A stretch of DNA of 64,000 nucleotides, taken from assembly GCA_002401695.1 (NCBI GenBank), contig NVTV01000023.1:1-64000 (forward strand). Reading direction: 5' to 3'. Numbering within the stretch: the first letter of the stretch is position 1; each line of letters opens with the position of its first letter. The position numbers and the translations under genes were made by a program. This document shows, piece by piece, positions 19,344 to 28,274 of this stretch. This DNA is from Alphaproteobacteria bacterium (GTDB taxonomy: Bacteria; Pseudomonadota; Alphaproteobacteria; Micavibrionales; Micavibrionaceae). Below the pieces are notes generated by a model. That model had not been told where the DNA came from, made no database searches, and saw only the letters and a program-made list of their open reading frames with translations.

Positions 19344-19871
19344 TTATTCTTCGATAACAGGGGTTTTGCCATCAGTGATATCTTTACCCTCTTTTTTATT
19401 ATTTTGTATTCGCTCTAATTCTTTGGCAGCATCAACAACTGTGGCTGATGGCGTTTTATCACCTGTGGTTACATTTAATAGTTTTTTCATGACAGGCTTG
19501 TTGCGATTTTGTAAATTTTTGGTCTCGTTGTCGACGGCGTTACGAATGTCGGCTTCTATATTCTGTGTGCCTGCTTTTTCCAGTAAGCCTGCTTCGGCAG
19601 AGCTGGTTGTATTATTTGCAGCTTTGCTTGTGCCAAAAACGGTTTCTTTTGCTTGTTCTATTGTGGTTTGCTCTTGTGGGCGGGGTACGCCTAAATTTGG
19701 TGGAGGCAATGCAAGGCCAGAGGGCATTTCCAATGGCGCGCGCGTGATAACGGAAAATTCATCCGGCGATTCTTTTTCTAATCCAAGAGAGCTTTTAACA
19801 TTGGAGCATCCACTTAAGGGGGATGCAATGAGCATAAGGGATAGAAGCGATAATCCTGCATTCTTATTCAT
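19344..19871 (-). CDS. DUF3035/BamF-like outer-membrane lipoprotein
   Basis: This 175-residue protein has a lipoprotein signal ending in SPLSGC (Cys 22). After it comes the family motif PDEFSVITRAPLEMP and a following Pro-rich segment (LPPPNLG), then a long charged, probably disordered tail. DUF3035 has been linked to the alphaproteobacterial BAM outer-membrane protein assembly complex as BamF. It sits directly after lspA, which would process its signal. Confidence 0.82.
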   Translation of the reverse strand: MNKNAGLSLLSLMLIASPLSGCSNVKSSLGLEKESPDEFSVITRAPLEMPSGLALPPPNLGVPRPQEQTTIEQAKETVFGTSKAANNTTSSAEAGLLEKAGTQNIEADIRNAVDNETKNLQNRNKPVMKKLLNVTTGDKTPSATVVDAAKELERIQNNKKEGKDITDGKTPVIEE

Positions 19872-19874
19872 AAT

Positions 19875-20516
19875 TTACGGTGCCTTGTTTTGATGGTCGT
19901 CGTCTTTTGATTTTCTGTGTTTAGGATATAGGCGTTTGGCTTTAATATCAAAGAATAATGACACAATAATCAACACGCTGATGCCGATGACAACGGACAT
20001 GTCCGCAATATTAAAGGCAGGCCAGTGATATCCGAAAACATGGAAGTCAAGAAAGTCTATGACTGCGCCGAATCTTGATCGATCCATAATATTACCAAGT
20101 GCGCCCCCGATGATAAGGGCGTAACTTATCCCATAGAGATGGTTTGCGGCATTCCACAACCATGTTGCAAACATAACTGTAATACCAAGGGCAACAACGA
20201 GGAGAATATAGGGCATATACGCGCTGTTACCGCTGAACATGCTAAAGCTGACGCCCGTGTTCCACGCCATGACAAGGTTAAAGAATGATGTAATTTCGGT
20301 ATATGTATAGGGCAGCATAGATGGCATGTTTGTGTACCATTCTAAAATATTAAGGCTGTTTCCAGCCTGCAGCTTTGGACGCATAACCTGTTCCATGATC
20401 GCCCATTTGCTGAGTTGATCCAAAATCAGAACATCGATAGAAATACTGAACCAGATAATACGATTTCTGATTTGCTTCTTTGTGCTATTCGCTGTTGTTT
20501 GCTCTTGTTCATCCAT
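19875..20516 (-). CDS. lspA: lipoprotein signal peptidase (signal peptidase II)
   Basis: LspA cleaves the signal peptide of lipid-modified prolipoproteins in the inner membrane. Four membrane helices are visible. The catalytic Asp residues lie in the segments GGALGNIMDRSRFG and FNIADMSV, and VMAWNTGVSFSMF is also typical. The ATG at 20516 is chosen (213 aa); an in-frame start 21 codons upstream would add an N-terminal tail not typical of the family. An unusual insert around residues 55-75 lies in the first periplasmic loop. Confidence 0.92.
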   Translation of the reverse strand: MDEQEQTTANSTKKQIRNRIIWFSISIDVLILDQLSKWAIMEQVMRPKLQAGNSLNILEWYTNMPSMLPYTYTEITSFFNLVMAWNTGVSFSMFSGNSAYMPYILLVVALGITVMFATWLWNAANHLYGISYALIIGGALGNIMDRSRFGAVIDFLDFHVFGYHWPAFNIADMSVVIGISVLIIVSLFFDIKAKRLYPKHRKSKDDDHQNKAP

Positions 20517-20606
20517 CTGAAAAGAATCCTGTGACCTCAGTTTTATAAGGAGCACAGGGTAATACTTTGCACCGCACAATCAAGTGTATTTTTGACATGT
20601 ATAGGT

Positions 20607-21077
20607 TTAACACGCGCCTTTTTTACAGACGAATTTGCACAGTATAAAATCAGCAGACAGCATCCCGCCACCCTTTAACATAGGGACAGCCAAGAGTAGC
20701 ATCCACATATAGTGGTCAGGATTGGCTATTTCATATTCGGCGGGGACAAGGAACTGGATGCTTAATGTCATGATCAACAAACCTGCTGCGCCAAAACGTG
20801 TGAATAAACCAAATGCGAGAAGGATAGGCAGGACTAACTCGCCCGTTGTTCCTGCAATTGCCGCAATTTCACCAGGGATGCCGGGGATGGGGTGATGATC
20901 CGTGAAGGCTTCTACTGTGTATTCCCAGTGGCCATTCAAATAATTTTCGAATTTCAGCTTTCCTGAGGTAAAAAATATATTCGCCATGAATAACCGTATG
21001 CCCAGATCTAGTAACGGAGACAGTGTCTTATTCGATATTTTAATGATTTTTGAATAGAGAGTGCAAAATTGTTTCAT
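20607..21077 (-). CDS. DoxX family membrane protein
   Basis: This roughly 156-residue protein shows the DoxX fold of four helices with the motifs RLFMANIFFTSGKLKF near the N-terminus and an ELVLPILLAFGLFTRFGA helix. An upstream ATG at 21128 lacks a ribosome binding site, so the inner Met at 21077 is preferred. DoxX genes often belong to bufferin operons. Here the only DoxX gene in the window lies about 6 kb from the bufferin genes, in a separate unit between DUF2628 and lspA. Confidence 0.82.
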   Translation of the reverse strand: MKQFCTLYSKIIKISNKTLSPLLDLGIRLFMANIFFTSGKLKFENYLNGHWEYTVEAFTDHHPIPGIPGEIAAIAGTTGELVLPILLAFGLFTRFGAAGLLIMTLSIQFLVPAEYEIANPDHYMWMLLLAVPMLKGGGMLSADFILCKFVCKKGAC

Positions 21078-21192
21078 TATATACCGCTGCCTTTTATGTG
21101 TTTCTATTTCTTTCGTGTGTGCTGTCATGATGGTTACAGAGTAAGTTTTCGAAATCTATCCTGATTTAGGCAGCTTTACTGTTGTTTCGATT

Positions 21193-21744
21193 TTATACGG
21201 GCGGTGGGAAAAACAAAAACATTACGAACGCTATTATAAACATAATGGCGATACACACAGGAATACTGAGAATAGCTGACATAACACTCGTGCCGCCATA
21301 TCGCTTAATATATGCTAATAGCCTCTCATGAGAATGCATTTTATCCAGTTTTCGACTGCTCTTGATGATGTGTTCGAAATATAAATCTTGGTAGATTAAC
21401 CACAAAAATAAACTGATGAAACCAGAGAAGCTGGAAAGTTCATAACCAACGTAGGTATCCAAAAGTGCAAAGCCGAGTATAAAAAGTATTATGACTCCTA
21501 AGATACTATAGAGTTTTCGATATCCTGCCCATACGGGAAAGAAGAAAAAGGCGAAAATATTATAACGTCCTTTTACGGGTTTTCTTGGCTCCCCCATAAC
21601 GACAGACGCGTAATTTGATAACCAAAGCTCTCGATAGAAATCATAATTTTTACCGATCAGTTGCTTAACATCCTCACGATCTAAAAGATTAGTTAGATCA
21701 TGGATCGTATTAATGCCGAGTTTTTGATATCCATTTTTATGCAT
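21193..21744 (-). CDS. DUF2628 domain membrane protein
   Basis: This 183-residue protein has a soluble N-terminal part (about 1-60) and then hydrophobic segments near 65-80, 82-100, 105-120 and 155-180. The segment NIFAFFFFPVWAGYRKLY matches the DUF2628 family, which has no defined function. It directly follows ileS on the same strand with two bases between them, so it is probably co-transcribed. Confidence 0.75.
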   Translation of the reverse strand: MHKNGYQKLGINTIHDLTNLLDREDVKQLIGKNYDFYRELWLSNYASVVMGEPRKPVKGRYNIFAFFFFPVWAGYRKLYSILGVIILFILGFALLDTYVGYELSSFSGFISLFLWLIYQDLYFEHIIKSSRKLDKMHSHERLLAYIKRYGGTSVMSAILSIPVCIAIMFIIAFVMFLFFPPPV

Positions 21745-21746
21745 AG

Positions 21747-24680
21747 TTAAGCGGCCTTACTGCTTTCCTTATGTGCATCAACGGCGTCGGTGCAACGGTT
21801 GCAAAGCTGTGTTTCTACGGAAACTTCCGGTAACACTTTCCAACATCGATCACATTTATTGCCGTCGGCTTTGGAGATTGTAATCTCGTCACTGCCTTCT
21901 TCTACGGTTATGCTTGACGTGATGCAGATATCGGCCATATCGGATGTGACAGATAAGATATCTGCGGATCGGGTTTTAACGACAGGTGCAGCTTCCAGAG
22001 AAGAGCCAAGCTCTTTACTCGCGCGTAGCGGTTCAATCGCGGCGGAGACGTTCTTGCGAACTTCGATAATCGCGCTCCATTTTGTCGCAAGCGCCTCGGA
22101 TTTCCACTCTGCGGGCACTTCCGGATAATCACGTAAATGCACAGATTTGGCATCATCAAACGCACCTTCAGGTCTATGGCTCCACGCTTCTTCGGCGGTG
22201 AAACATAGGATCGGGGCCAGCCATGCACTCAAACAATTAAAGATTTCCGCCATAACCGTACGACAAGCGCGGCGTTCGAACATATCGGCACGATCACAAT
22301 AGAGACGGTCTTTACGGATATCGAAGTAAAACGCTGATAGCTCCTGATTACAGAAATCATGTAAACGTTTGGCCAGCTTGCCAAATTCATAATTCTCAAT
22401 TGCGTCACGGACAAATTCATCCATTTCTGCGAGATTATGCAGCATATAACGCTCCAGCTCCGGCATATCCTTATATTCCGAACGCTCAATACGTTCTTCA
22501 TTATCAAAGCCCTCTAATGCGCCCAGCAAGAAACGCAACGTATTACGGATACGGCGATACAGGTCACTGGTGTTTTTTAGTGTGTCTTTGCCGATGCGGA
22601 TATCTTCTTCATAATCAGATAGCATCACCCAAAGGCGGATAATATCTGCGCCAGATTGGTTTATTATTTTCAATGGATCAACTACATTCCCATCGGTCTT
22701 GGACATTTTATAGCCCTTATCATCCAAAACAAAACCATGTGTCATCACGTTTTTATAAGGGGCATGCCCCGTTGTGCCACAGCTTTCCAGCAAAGATGAA
22801 TGGAACCAGCCACGATGTTGGTCAGAGCCTTCAAGGTAGAGATCAATCTTCTCCACACCTTCATAACACGGCCATGTCTGCGTATCACCCACGACAAATT
22901 TATGGGTAGAACCTGATTCAAACCAGACATCAACAATGTCAAAGACTTGCGTGTACTCATCGGCGTTATATTTATCGCCAAGAAAACGCTGGGCTGCGCC
23001 GTCTTTCCACCATGCATCCGCGCCCTCGGCTTCGAAAGCCTCGGTGATGCGTGTGAAGATGTCTTCATCAATCAAAACCTCGTTCGTGTCCTTATTTAGG
23101 AACAGCGCAATCGGCACGCCCCACGCACGTTGACGTGAAATACACCAGTCAGGGCGGCTTTCAATCATCGCATTGATGCGTGTTTCACCCTTCGCAGGAT
23201 ACCAGTTGGTGTCCTTGATGGCTTGCAGGGCTTTGGCGCGGATTGTTTCGTTATCATCCATCGCAATAAACCATTGTGGGCTGGCGGAGCGGAAAATGAT
23301 TGGGGCTTTTGAACGCCAGCTATGCGGATAGTCATGCTTGATCGTTTTCTTGCCGAGCAATTTACCCGCGTTTGTAAGTTCGCGCAGAACAGCGAAGTTC
23401 CCGTCACCCAGCTTGCCTTTTTGGGTATAGATTTCCAGTCCTGCGAACAGGCCAACATGCTCACGGAATTTCCCGTCATCGGTCACGTTGTCTGTTATGT
23501 CTATTTCGAAACCACAATCTAAGCCTTTAAGGTTATCGTCGATGCGGCCATTCATTTGTTTTGCTGCATAAATGTTATTGCAACTAGCAACCAAGTTAAA
23601 GTCATCCTCACCATGATCGGGGGCGATATGAACAAAGCCCGTTCCTGCATCATCAGTTACAAAATTACCTTGCAGCATAGGAACATCAAATTCATCATAA
23701 TGTGCATCAAGTTCGGCAAGTGGGTGTTTACATATCGTGCTTGACAGTGCATCGCCCATTAATGTGTCTAAGCATTTAAATTCTTTAACTTGTGCCTGTT
23801 TCATAACATCTTCTACCAAAGATGTTGCAAGTATCAGCTTTGCACCTACTTCAACTTTAGAATATTCTTTATGAATGTCTTTTACTTCATAAACGCCATA
23901 TTCAACATTTTCCCCAAAGGCCAATGCGCGGTTGGAGGGAATCGTCCACGGCGTGGTTGTCCAGATAACGATATCCGCACCTTTAAGCAATGGATTACCC
24001 GCTGTCTTAACAGGGAAACGTACCCAAATCGTAACAGATTTATGTTCTTTATATTCAACTTCGGCTTCAGCGAGGGATGTCTTCTCGACCACCGACCACA
24101 TCACGATTTTCTTGCCGCGATAGAGGGAGCCGTTTGCGGCGAATTTATGGATTTCATGCGCGATCTTGCTTTCCGCGCGGTTGGTTAGTGTCAGGTACGG
24201 GTTTTCCCAATCACCGCTAACGCCTAAGCGTTGAAATTGCTTGCTCTGGATATCCACCCATTCACGAGCAAATTGACGGCATTCTTCGCGAAATTCAAGG
24301 ATATCAACATCGTCTTTATCTTTGCCCGCATTTCTGTATTTTTCCTCGATCTTCCATTCAATTGGCAAGCCGTGGCAATCCCAACCTGGAACATACGGTG
24401 CGTCTTTACCATCCATGGTGTGCGAACGCACAATAACGTCCTTCAGGATCTTATTCACCGCGTGTCCCATATGGATATTACCATTGGCATAAGGCGGGCC
24501 GTCATGCAGGATAAATTTTTTCTGTCCTTCGCCTTTTTTACGAAGTTGCGCATAGAGGTCAATCTCGTCCCAGCCAGCCATAATTTCAGGCTCTTTCTTT
24601 GCCAGACCGCCGCGCATTGGGAAATCTGTTTTTGGTAGAAATACGGTGTCTCTGTAATCGTCTTTTTTATCTTGTGTCAT
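21747..24680 (-). CDS. ileS: isoleucyl-tRNA synthetase
   Basis: IleS charges tRNA-Ile and edits mischarged valine. The class I signature appears as PYANGNIHMGH near residue 50, and the KMSKS loop reads KMSKTDGN, a Thr variant. The large CP1 editing domain lies between them, and the C-terminus has the zinc-binding pattern KCDRCW with a later CNRC. The ATG at 24680 (977 aa) is chosen over one nine codons upstream because the protein then starts with MTQDKK as in relatives. No T-box or other leader is visible. Confidence 0.96.
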   Translation of the reverse strand: MTQDKKDDYRDTVFLPKTDFPMRGGLAKKEPEIMAGWDEIDLYAQLRKKGEGQKKFILHDGPPYANGNIHMGHAVNKILKDVIVRSHTMDGKDAPYVPGWDCHGLPIEWKIEEKYRNAGKDKDDVDILEFREECRQFAREWVDIQSKQFQRLGVSGDWENPYLTLTNRAESKIAHEIHKFAANGSLYRGKKIVMWSVVEKTSLAEAEVEYKEHKSVTIWVRFPVKTAGNPLLKGADIVIWTTTPWTIPSNRALAFGENVEYGVYEVKDIHKEYSKVEVGAKLILATSLVEDVMKQAQVKEFKCLDTLMGDALSSTICKHPLAELDAHYDEFDVPMLQGNFVTDDAGTGFVHIAPDHGEDDFNLVASCNNIYAAKQMNGRIDDNLKGLDCGFEIDITDNVTDDGKFREHVGLFAGLEIYTQKGKLGDGNFAVLRELTNAGKLLGKKTIKHDYPHSWRSKAPIIFRSASPQWFIAMDDNETIRAKALQAIKDTNWYPAKGETRINAMIESRPDWCISRQRAWGVPIALFLNKDTNEVLIDEDIFTRITEAFEAEGADAWWKDGAAQRFLGDKYNADEYTQVFDIVDVWFESGSTHKFVVGDTQTWPCYEGVEKIDLYLEGSDQHRGWFHSSLLESCGTTGHAPYKNVMTHGFVLDDKGYKMSKTDGNVVDPLKIINQSGADIIRLWVMLSDYEEDIRIGKDTLKNTSDLYRRIRNTLRFLLGALEGFDNEERIERSEYKDMPELERYMLHNLAEMDEFVRDAIENYEFGKLAKRLHDFCNQELSAFYFDIRKDRLYCDRADMFERRACRTVMAEIFNCLSAWLAPILCFTAEEAWSHRPEGAFDDAKSVHLRDYPEVPAEWKSEALATKWSAIIEVRKNVSAAIEPLRASKELGSSLEAAPVVKTRSADILSVTSDMADICITSSITVEEGSDEITISKADGNKCDRCWKVLPEVSVETQLCNRCTDAVDAHKESSKAA

Positions 24681-24930
24681 AGTTTCTTTACGGCCTTCTT
24701 TACGCACATTCGCTTATGCGAAGCACTATGGCGATAATCCCGCGAAGAATCAAGCGTGTGCTTTATGAAAGGCGGTTTAGGATGCGTGCGAAAAAAATGG
24801 CAAGAGCCACGTGACGCAGCCCTTGCCATAAAGTGAATTATCAAATGATAAGAGGGTGTAAGTATCTTTGATAATTTGGGGTGTAAATAATAAGGGCGAC
24901 TTTTAGAGCGTGTTTTGCAAAAAGAGAAGC

Positions 24931-24946
24931 GCAATGTTTACATTGC
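24931..24946 (-). terminator. possible terminator hairpin after the ribF-AEC unit
   Basis: A perfect six-base-pair stem (GCAATG/CATTGC) with a four-base loop lies 25 bases beyond the stop of the AEC transporter gene. Read on the minus strand, it is followed by a pyrimidine-rich stretch containing TTCTCTTTTT. The stem is short, so this is a weak call. The rest of the 24708-24970 gap holds no other structure that I can support. Confidence 0.35.
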
Positions 24947-24970
24947 TGCTATGCACAAAATGCAGGGGCG

Positions 24971-25891
24971 TTAAATGCCGATCAACCAGATCATCGCAGG
25001 GATATAAATCAGGGCAAAGAGAGTTCCGATTAAAATCGTGGTGGCGGCTTTTTCAGGCTCTAAATTCATTTGGGTGGCAAAGGTCGCAATGTTTGCCGCA
25101 GGGGGCACAATCGACATCATCATAACCAAATGATGTAAATCGGTTGTAAGCCATTTAAAGAGATATTGATCCAGCGCGATGAACGCAAAGGCCAGAGCAG
25201 GCCAAGCGATGAACTTCCCCGAGAAGACCAAAGCAATAAAGCGTGGACCAAACACAAGTCGATCTATATTCGCCAGCGCCGCCCCGACAATCATCATGCC
25301 AATAATCACGTATGCGCCTTTGAAATGTGTCCAGTATGTCCAGAATAAGTCCGGTAACTCTATCTCCATATAATTTATGGAAAAGCCCGCCATCATCGCG
25401 TAGAGCGTTGGGAATTTCAGCAGCTTGATAACGCTTTGGCGAACGTTAAATGCCCCGCGCGCGGCAATGTAATAGCCAACCGTGGCCTCATAGACTAAAC
25501 CGCCCAGCATCATAAAGACGTAAATCGCCACAAGGTCTTTGTCGAAAAACAGCAATACCAAAGGCAATCCAAAATATCCCGTATTGCCCATGGATGTACA
25601 CATCGCCAGTAAATTGGCTTGGTTATCCTTATAAACGCGGTTACCGATTGCCAAAAAGGCAAGCCCGATGATGGTGCTGGCGATAAATATAAAGATGGGC
25701 AGTGCGATATAGGCCGGATGGAATTCTAAATCAGCAACAAACCCGAACACCACAACAGGCATAAAGAGATAGATGGCTAACGAGCCGAGGCTCTGACGGT
25801 CAACTTTTAATACGCGCCCTGCAAAATATCCCAAGCCGATAAGGGCATAGAGTGGCAAGAGATTAACGAATAGCGAGAGAAAAACACTCAT
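24971..25891 (-). CDS. AEC family auxin efflux-like transporter
   Basis: This 306-residue protein has about ten hydrophobic helices arranged as two five-helix repeats. Typical features are the N-terminal LLPLYALIGLGYFAGR segment, a mid-protein CTSMGNTGYFGLPL motif (about 97-110), and a second-half PPAANIATFATQMN. This matches the AEC (auxin efflux carrier/malonate) transporter family; the substrate is unknown. Its start overlaps the ribF stop by four bases, which makes ribF-AEC an operon. Confidence 0.9.
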   Translation of the reverse strand: MSVFLSLFVNLLPLYALIGLGYFAGRVLKVDRQSLGSLAIYLFMPVVVFGFVADLEFHPAYIALPIFIFIASTIIGLAFLAIGNRVYKDNQANLLAMCTSMGNTGYFGLPLVLLFFDKDLVAIYVFMMLGGLVYEATVGYYIAARGAFNVRQSVIKLLKFPTLYAMMAGFSINYMEIELPDLFWTYWTHFKGAYVIIGMMIVGAALANIDRLVFGPRFIALVFSGKFIAWPALAFAFIALDQYLFKWLTTDLHHLVMMMSIVPPAANIATFATQMNLEPEKAATTILIGTLFALIYIPAMIWLIGI

Positions 25892-26814
25892 ACTATATCT
25901 TTCAGTATCCCTTTGGCTTGGTCGCAGTCTTTCTCCATTTGAACGATTAAGTCATCCAGAGAGTTAAATTTTGCTTCTCCGCGCAGGCGTTTGATGGGGC
26001 GTACACAGAGAGTCTCTCCGTATATTTCACGGTCAAAATCAAAGATAAATGTTTCAACTTGCGCAGCAGGCACTTCAAACATAGGGCGAATACCGATATT
26101 GGCCGCGCCTTTCATCCATGTGTCTTCGCCTTCTATACGTGCGAGGCAGGCATATACACCATAGGCAGGATGAATGATGTTATCCAATTTCATATTGGCC
26201 GTTGGATAGCCCAGTTCACGTCCGCGTTGGTCGCCTTTAAAGATTTCCCCGCGTATTTCCCAATTCCATCCGAGGATTGCATTGGCCTCGTCTATTTTGC
26301 CTTTTCTTAAAAGCTGGCGCACGTGTGAGGATGATAAATCGCAAGCATCTGCGCCTTTTACTTCATCTATAACGGTTGTGGGTAGCCCTGCATCCATGAT
26401 GGTTTGCGGCGTTCCTTTGCGTAACTGTCCAAATTTGAAATCATCGCCTACGATGATATGTGAGGCGTTAAGGCCGTCTATCAGGATGTTTTGTACAAAA
26501 TCCGCAGCAGATTGGCTGGCAAAATCCCAATCAAAGGGCAATGAGAACACATAATCAACATCGTGAGAGGCTAGGCGCTCAGCCTTTAAAAGCTGCGGCG
26601 TGATGCGGCATGGCGGCTCATCAGGGCGAAAGAGCTGCCTCGGGTGTGGCTCAAAGGTTAGGACGGCCAGCGGTTTGCCGGATTTTTTCGCAATAATACG
26701 TGCTTTGTCGATTAAGGCTTGATGCCCCAGATGGACACCATCGAAATTCCCAATGATAACCACGCACTCTTGCGCGTTTGGTGGAGTGTTCTTATAGGCA
26801 TCAAAGAGCTGCAT
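25888..26814 (-). CDS. ribF: bifunctional riboflavin kinase/FAD synthetase
   Basis: RibF phosphorylates riboflavin to FMN and adenylylates FMN to FAD. The 308-residue protein has the nucleotidyltransferase motif IGNFDGVHLGHQAL (about 21-34), the SSSHVRQLL segment near 167, and the C-terminal riboflavin kinase domain with GRELGYPTANM (about 198-208). It is the first gene of the ribF-AEC unit. In many proteobacteria it sits beside ileS; here the AEC gene lies between them. Confidence 0.95.
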   Translation of the reverse strand: MQLFDAYKNTPPNAQECVVIIGNFDGVHLGHQALIDKARIIAKKSGKPLAVLTFEPHPRQLFRPDEPPCRITPQLLKAERLASHDVDYVFSLPFDWDFASQSAADFVQNILIDGLNASHIIVGDDFKFGQLRKGTPQTIMDAGLPTTVIDEVKGADACDLSSSHVRQLLRKGKIDEANAILGWNWEIRGEIFKGDQRGRELGYPTANMKLDNIIHPAYGVYACLARIEGEDTWMKGAANIGIRPMFEVPAAQVETFIFDFDREIYGETLCVRPIKRLRGEAKFNSLDDLIVQMEKDCDQAKGILKDIV

Positions 26815-26933
26815 AGTGTTAAATTGTTCTCTGTGTTTGAATTTTTGTACTTACTATCTATATACACATTAAATTATTTTGTGACTCAATCTTTTTATTT
26901 AGCTTTTTTAACTGATTTTCTTTATCCGAAAAT

Positions 26934-26959
26934 GTAACTTTGTTTTTGTATCCTCCGAA
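26934..26959 (+). promoter_or_regulatory. ECF sigma (SigF-like) promoter for the bufferin operon
   Basis: GTAACT at 26934-26939 and CGAA at 26956-26959 are separated by exactly 16 bases. This fits the Caulobacter SigF promoter form as I recall it, GTAACC-N16-CGAA, which drives bufferin operons there. It lies about 90 bases before the bufA start. No ECF sigma or anti-sigma gene is in the window, so the regulator must be elsewhere. Confidence 0.6.
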
Positions 26960-26965
26960 AGGGGA

Positions 26966-26984
26966 TATAACTCCATCAGTTATA
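26966..26984. promoter_or_regulatory. inverted repeat in the bufferin leader
   Basis: TATAACT and AGTTATA form a perfect seven-base inverted repeat with a five-base spacer (CCATC), just downstream of the predicted -10 element. It could be an operator or a small RNA hairpin in the 5' leader. The sequence does not show which. Confidence 0.5.
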
Positions 26985-27050
26985 GGATTATTTCTTGGCA
27001 TTGATGAATTGAGTTAAATTTTTAACGAATAGATTGGAAGGAATAAATCT

Positions 27051-27353
27051 ATGACAACTAAGAAAACATTGAATACACTTTTGGCTGGCGCGGTTGCTGT
27101 AACGGCATTGGGCGGCATGGCGACATCTGCACACGCAATGAAAGACGGTCAAGAAAAATGCTATGGCGTTGTTAAGGCTGGCATGAATGGTTGTGGCGCA
27201 GCAGACAAGTCACACAGCTGTGCTGGTATGGCTAAAGTTGATGGCGCGGCCGCTGAATGGGTTTCTGTTCCAACAGGTACATGTGAAAAATTAGTTGGTG
27301 GATCTCTAGAATTCCATGCAGCTGATGATCATGCTGAAAAAGAACATCATTAG
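27051..27353 (+). CDS. bufA: bufferin-type RiPP precursor (DUF2282, BufA1)
   Basis: This 100-residue exported precursor has a cleavable signal peptide (about 1-29) and four cysteines at 37, 48, 57 and 78. Their contexts, EKCYGVVKAG, NGCGAAD, HSCAG and PTGTCEKL.GG, match the DUF2282 bufferins. In characterised bufferins the enzyme BufB turns some Cys residues into 5-thiooxazoles, giving a periplasmic copper-binding peptide. The tail from residue 89 is rich in His and acidic residues, which may add metal binding. GGAAGG-type bases precede the ATG, and the operon continues with bufB and bufC. Confidence 0.93.
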   Translation: MTTKKTLNTLLAGAVAVTALGGMATSAHAMKDGQEKCYGVVKAGMNGCGAADKSHSCAGMAKVDGAAAEWVSVPTGTCEKLVGGSLEFHAADDHAEKEHH

Positions 27354-27362
27354 GTTTTTACC

Positions 27363-28274
27363 ATGAATAAGCCTGTCACAAGTCATGAGGTGCCACGGGC
27401 TGTTCCTTTTTGTCCACCGGAATTGTCAATAGATGATCCGGTGGGTATTGGGCTTCGTTCTCCTCATTATCAAGAAATTATAGATCAGCCGCCGCGTCTT
27501 GGTTGGTTTGAAGTTCACCCCGAGAATTATTTTGGCGGTGGAATGCATCGTCATTATTTAAAAAAAATCAGACAGGATTTCCCGATCAGCATGCATGGCG
27601 TCGGCTTATCCCTAGGCTCTGACCAGCCAGTTGATGAAGAGCATCTACGTCAGTTTAAAGAGCTGATTGATATGTTCGAGCCTTTCGTTATCTCCGACCA
27701 TGTATCATGGAGTGCCAGCGGCAATGCGCATTTAAATGATCTTCTGCCCTTACCCTATACGCAGGAAACGCTTAATCGCTTATGCGAAAATATTGATAGA
27801 ACACAAAGTTATTTCGGACGTAAAATTCTAGTAGAAAACCCGTCCACTTATCTGGCCTTTAATGATAATGAAATGCCCGAGCATGAATTGTTAAATGCGC
27901 TGTGCGAAAAAACAGGGTGTGGCTTGTTGCTGGATATCAACAACATTTATGTCCAAAGCCATAATCACGGTATCGACCCGATTGAATATATCGACAACAT
28001 AAATCCCGAGAGTGTGGGGGAAATGCATTTGGCCGGTCACATCGTGAAAAATGCGGGTGAACATACAATTCTGGTTGATAGCCATAACCAATTGGTGCGC
28101 AATGAGGTGTGGGATTTGTATGAGTATGCAGTAAAGCGCATAGGCTCTATCCCGACTTTAATAGAATGGGATCAGGATTTCCCGCCCTTAGAAATTTTAG
28201 TTGAAGAAGCAGGCCGCGCGCGCAGCATTATTGAACGCGTCACCGCCGGAAAGCAGAGCCATGAAGCTGGCTAA
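27363..28274 (+). CDS. bufB: MNIO-family (DUF692) RiPP-modifying oxidase BufB
   Basis: The 303-residue protein belongs to the DUF692 multinuclear non-heme iron oxygenases, TIM-barrel enzymes that oxidise Cys residues in RiPP precursors. Likely metal ligands and core motifs are E50 and H52 in GWFEVHPENYF, MHGVGLSLG (about 77-85), SDHVSW (111-116), VENPSTY (157-163), LDINNIYV (190-197), EMHLAGH (220-226) and EWDQDFP (268-274). It lies nine bases after bufA and overlaps bufC. Confidence 0.95.
   Translation: MNKPVTSHEVPRAVPFCPPELSIDDPVGIGLRSPHYQEIIDQPPRLGWFEVHPENYFGGGMHRHYLKKIRQDFPISMHGVGLSLGSDQPVDEEHLRQFKELIDMFEPFVISDHVSWSASGNAHLNDLLPLPYTQETLNRLCENIDRTQSYFGRKILVENPSTYLAFNDNEMPEHELLNALCEKTGCGLLLDINNIYVQSHNHGIDPIEYIDNINPESVGEMHLAGHIVKNAGEHTILVDSHNQLVRNEVWDLYEYAVKRIGSIPTLIEWDQDFPPLEILVEEAGRARSIIERVTAGKQSHEAG

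Noticed and set aside
24681..24970. A T-box or leader upstream of ileS
   Set aside because: No T-box sequence or terminator/antiterminator pair is visible, and such leaders are rare in proteobacteria.
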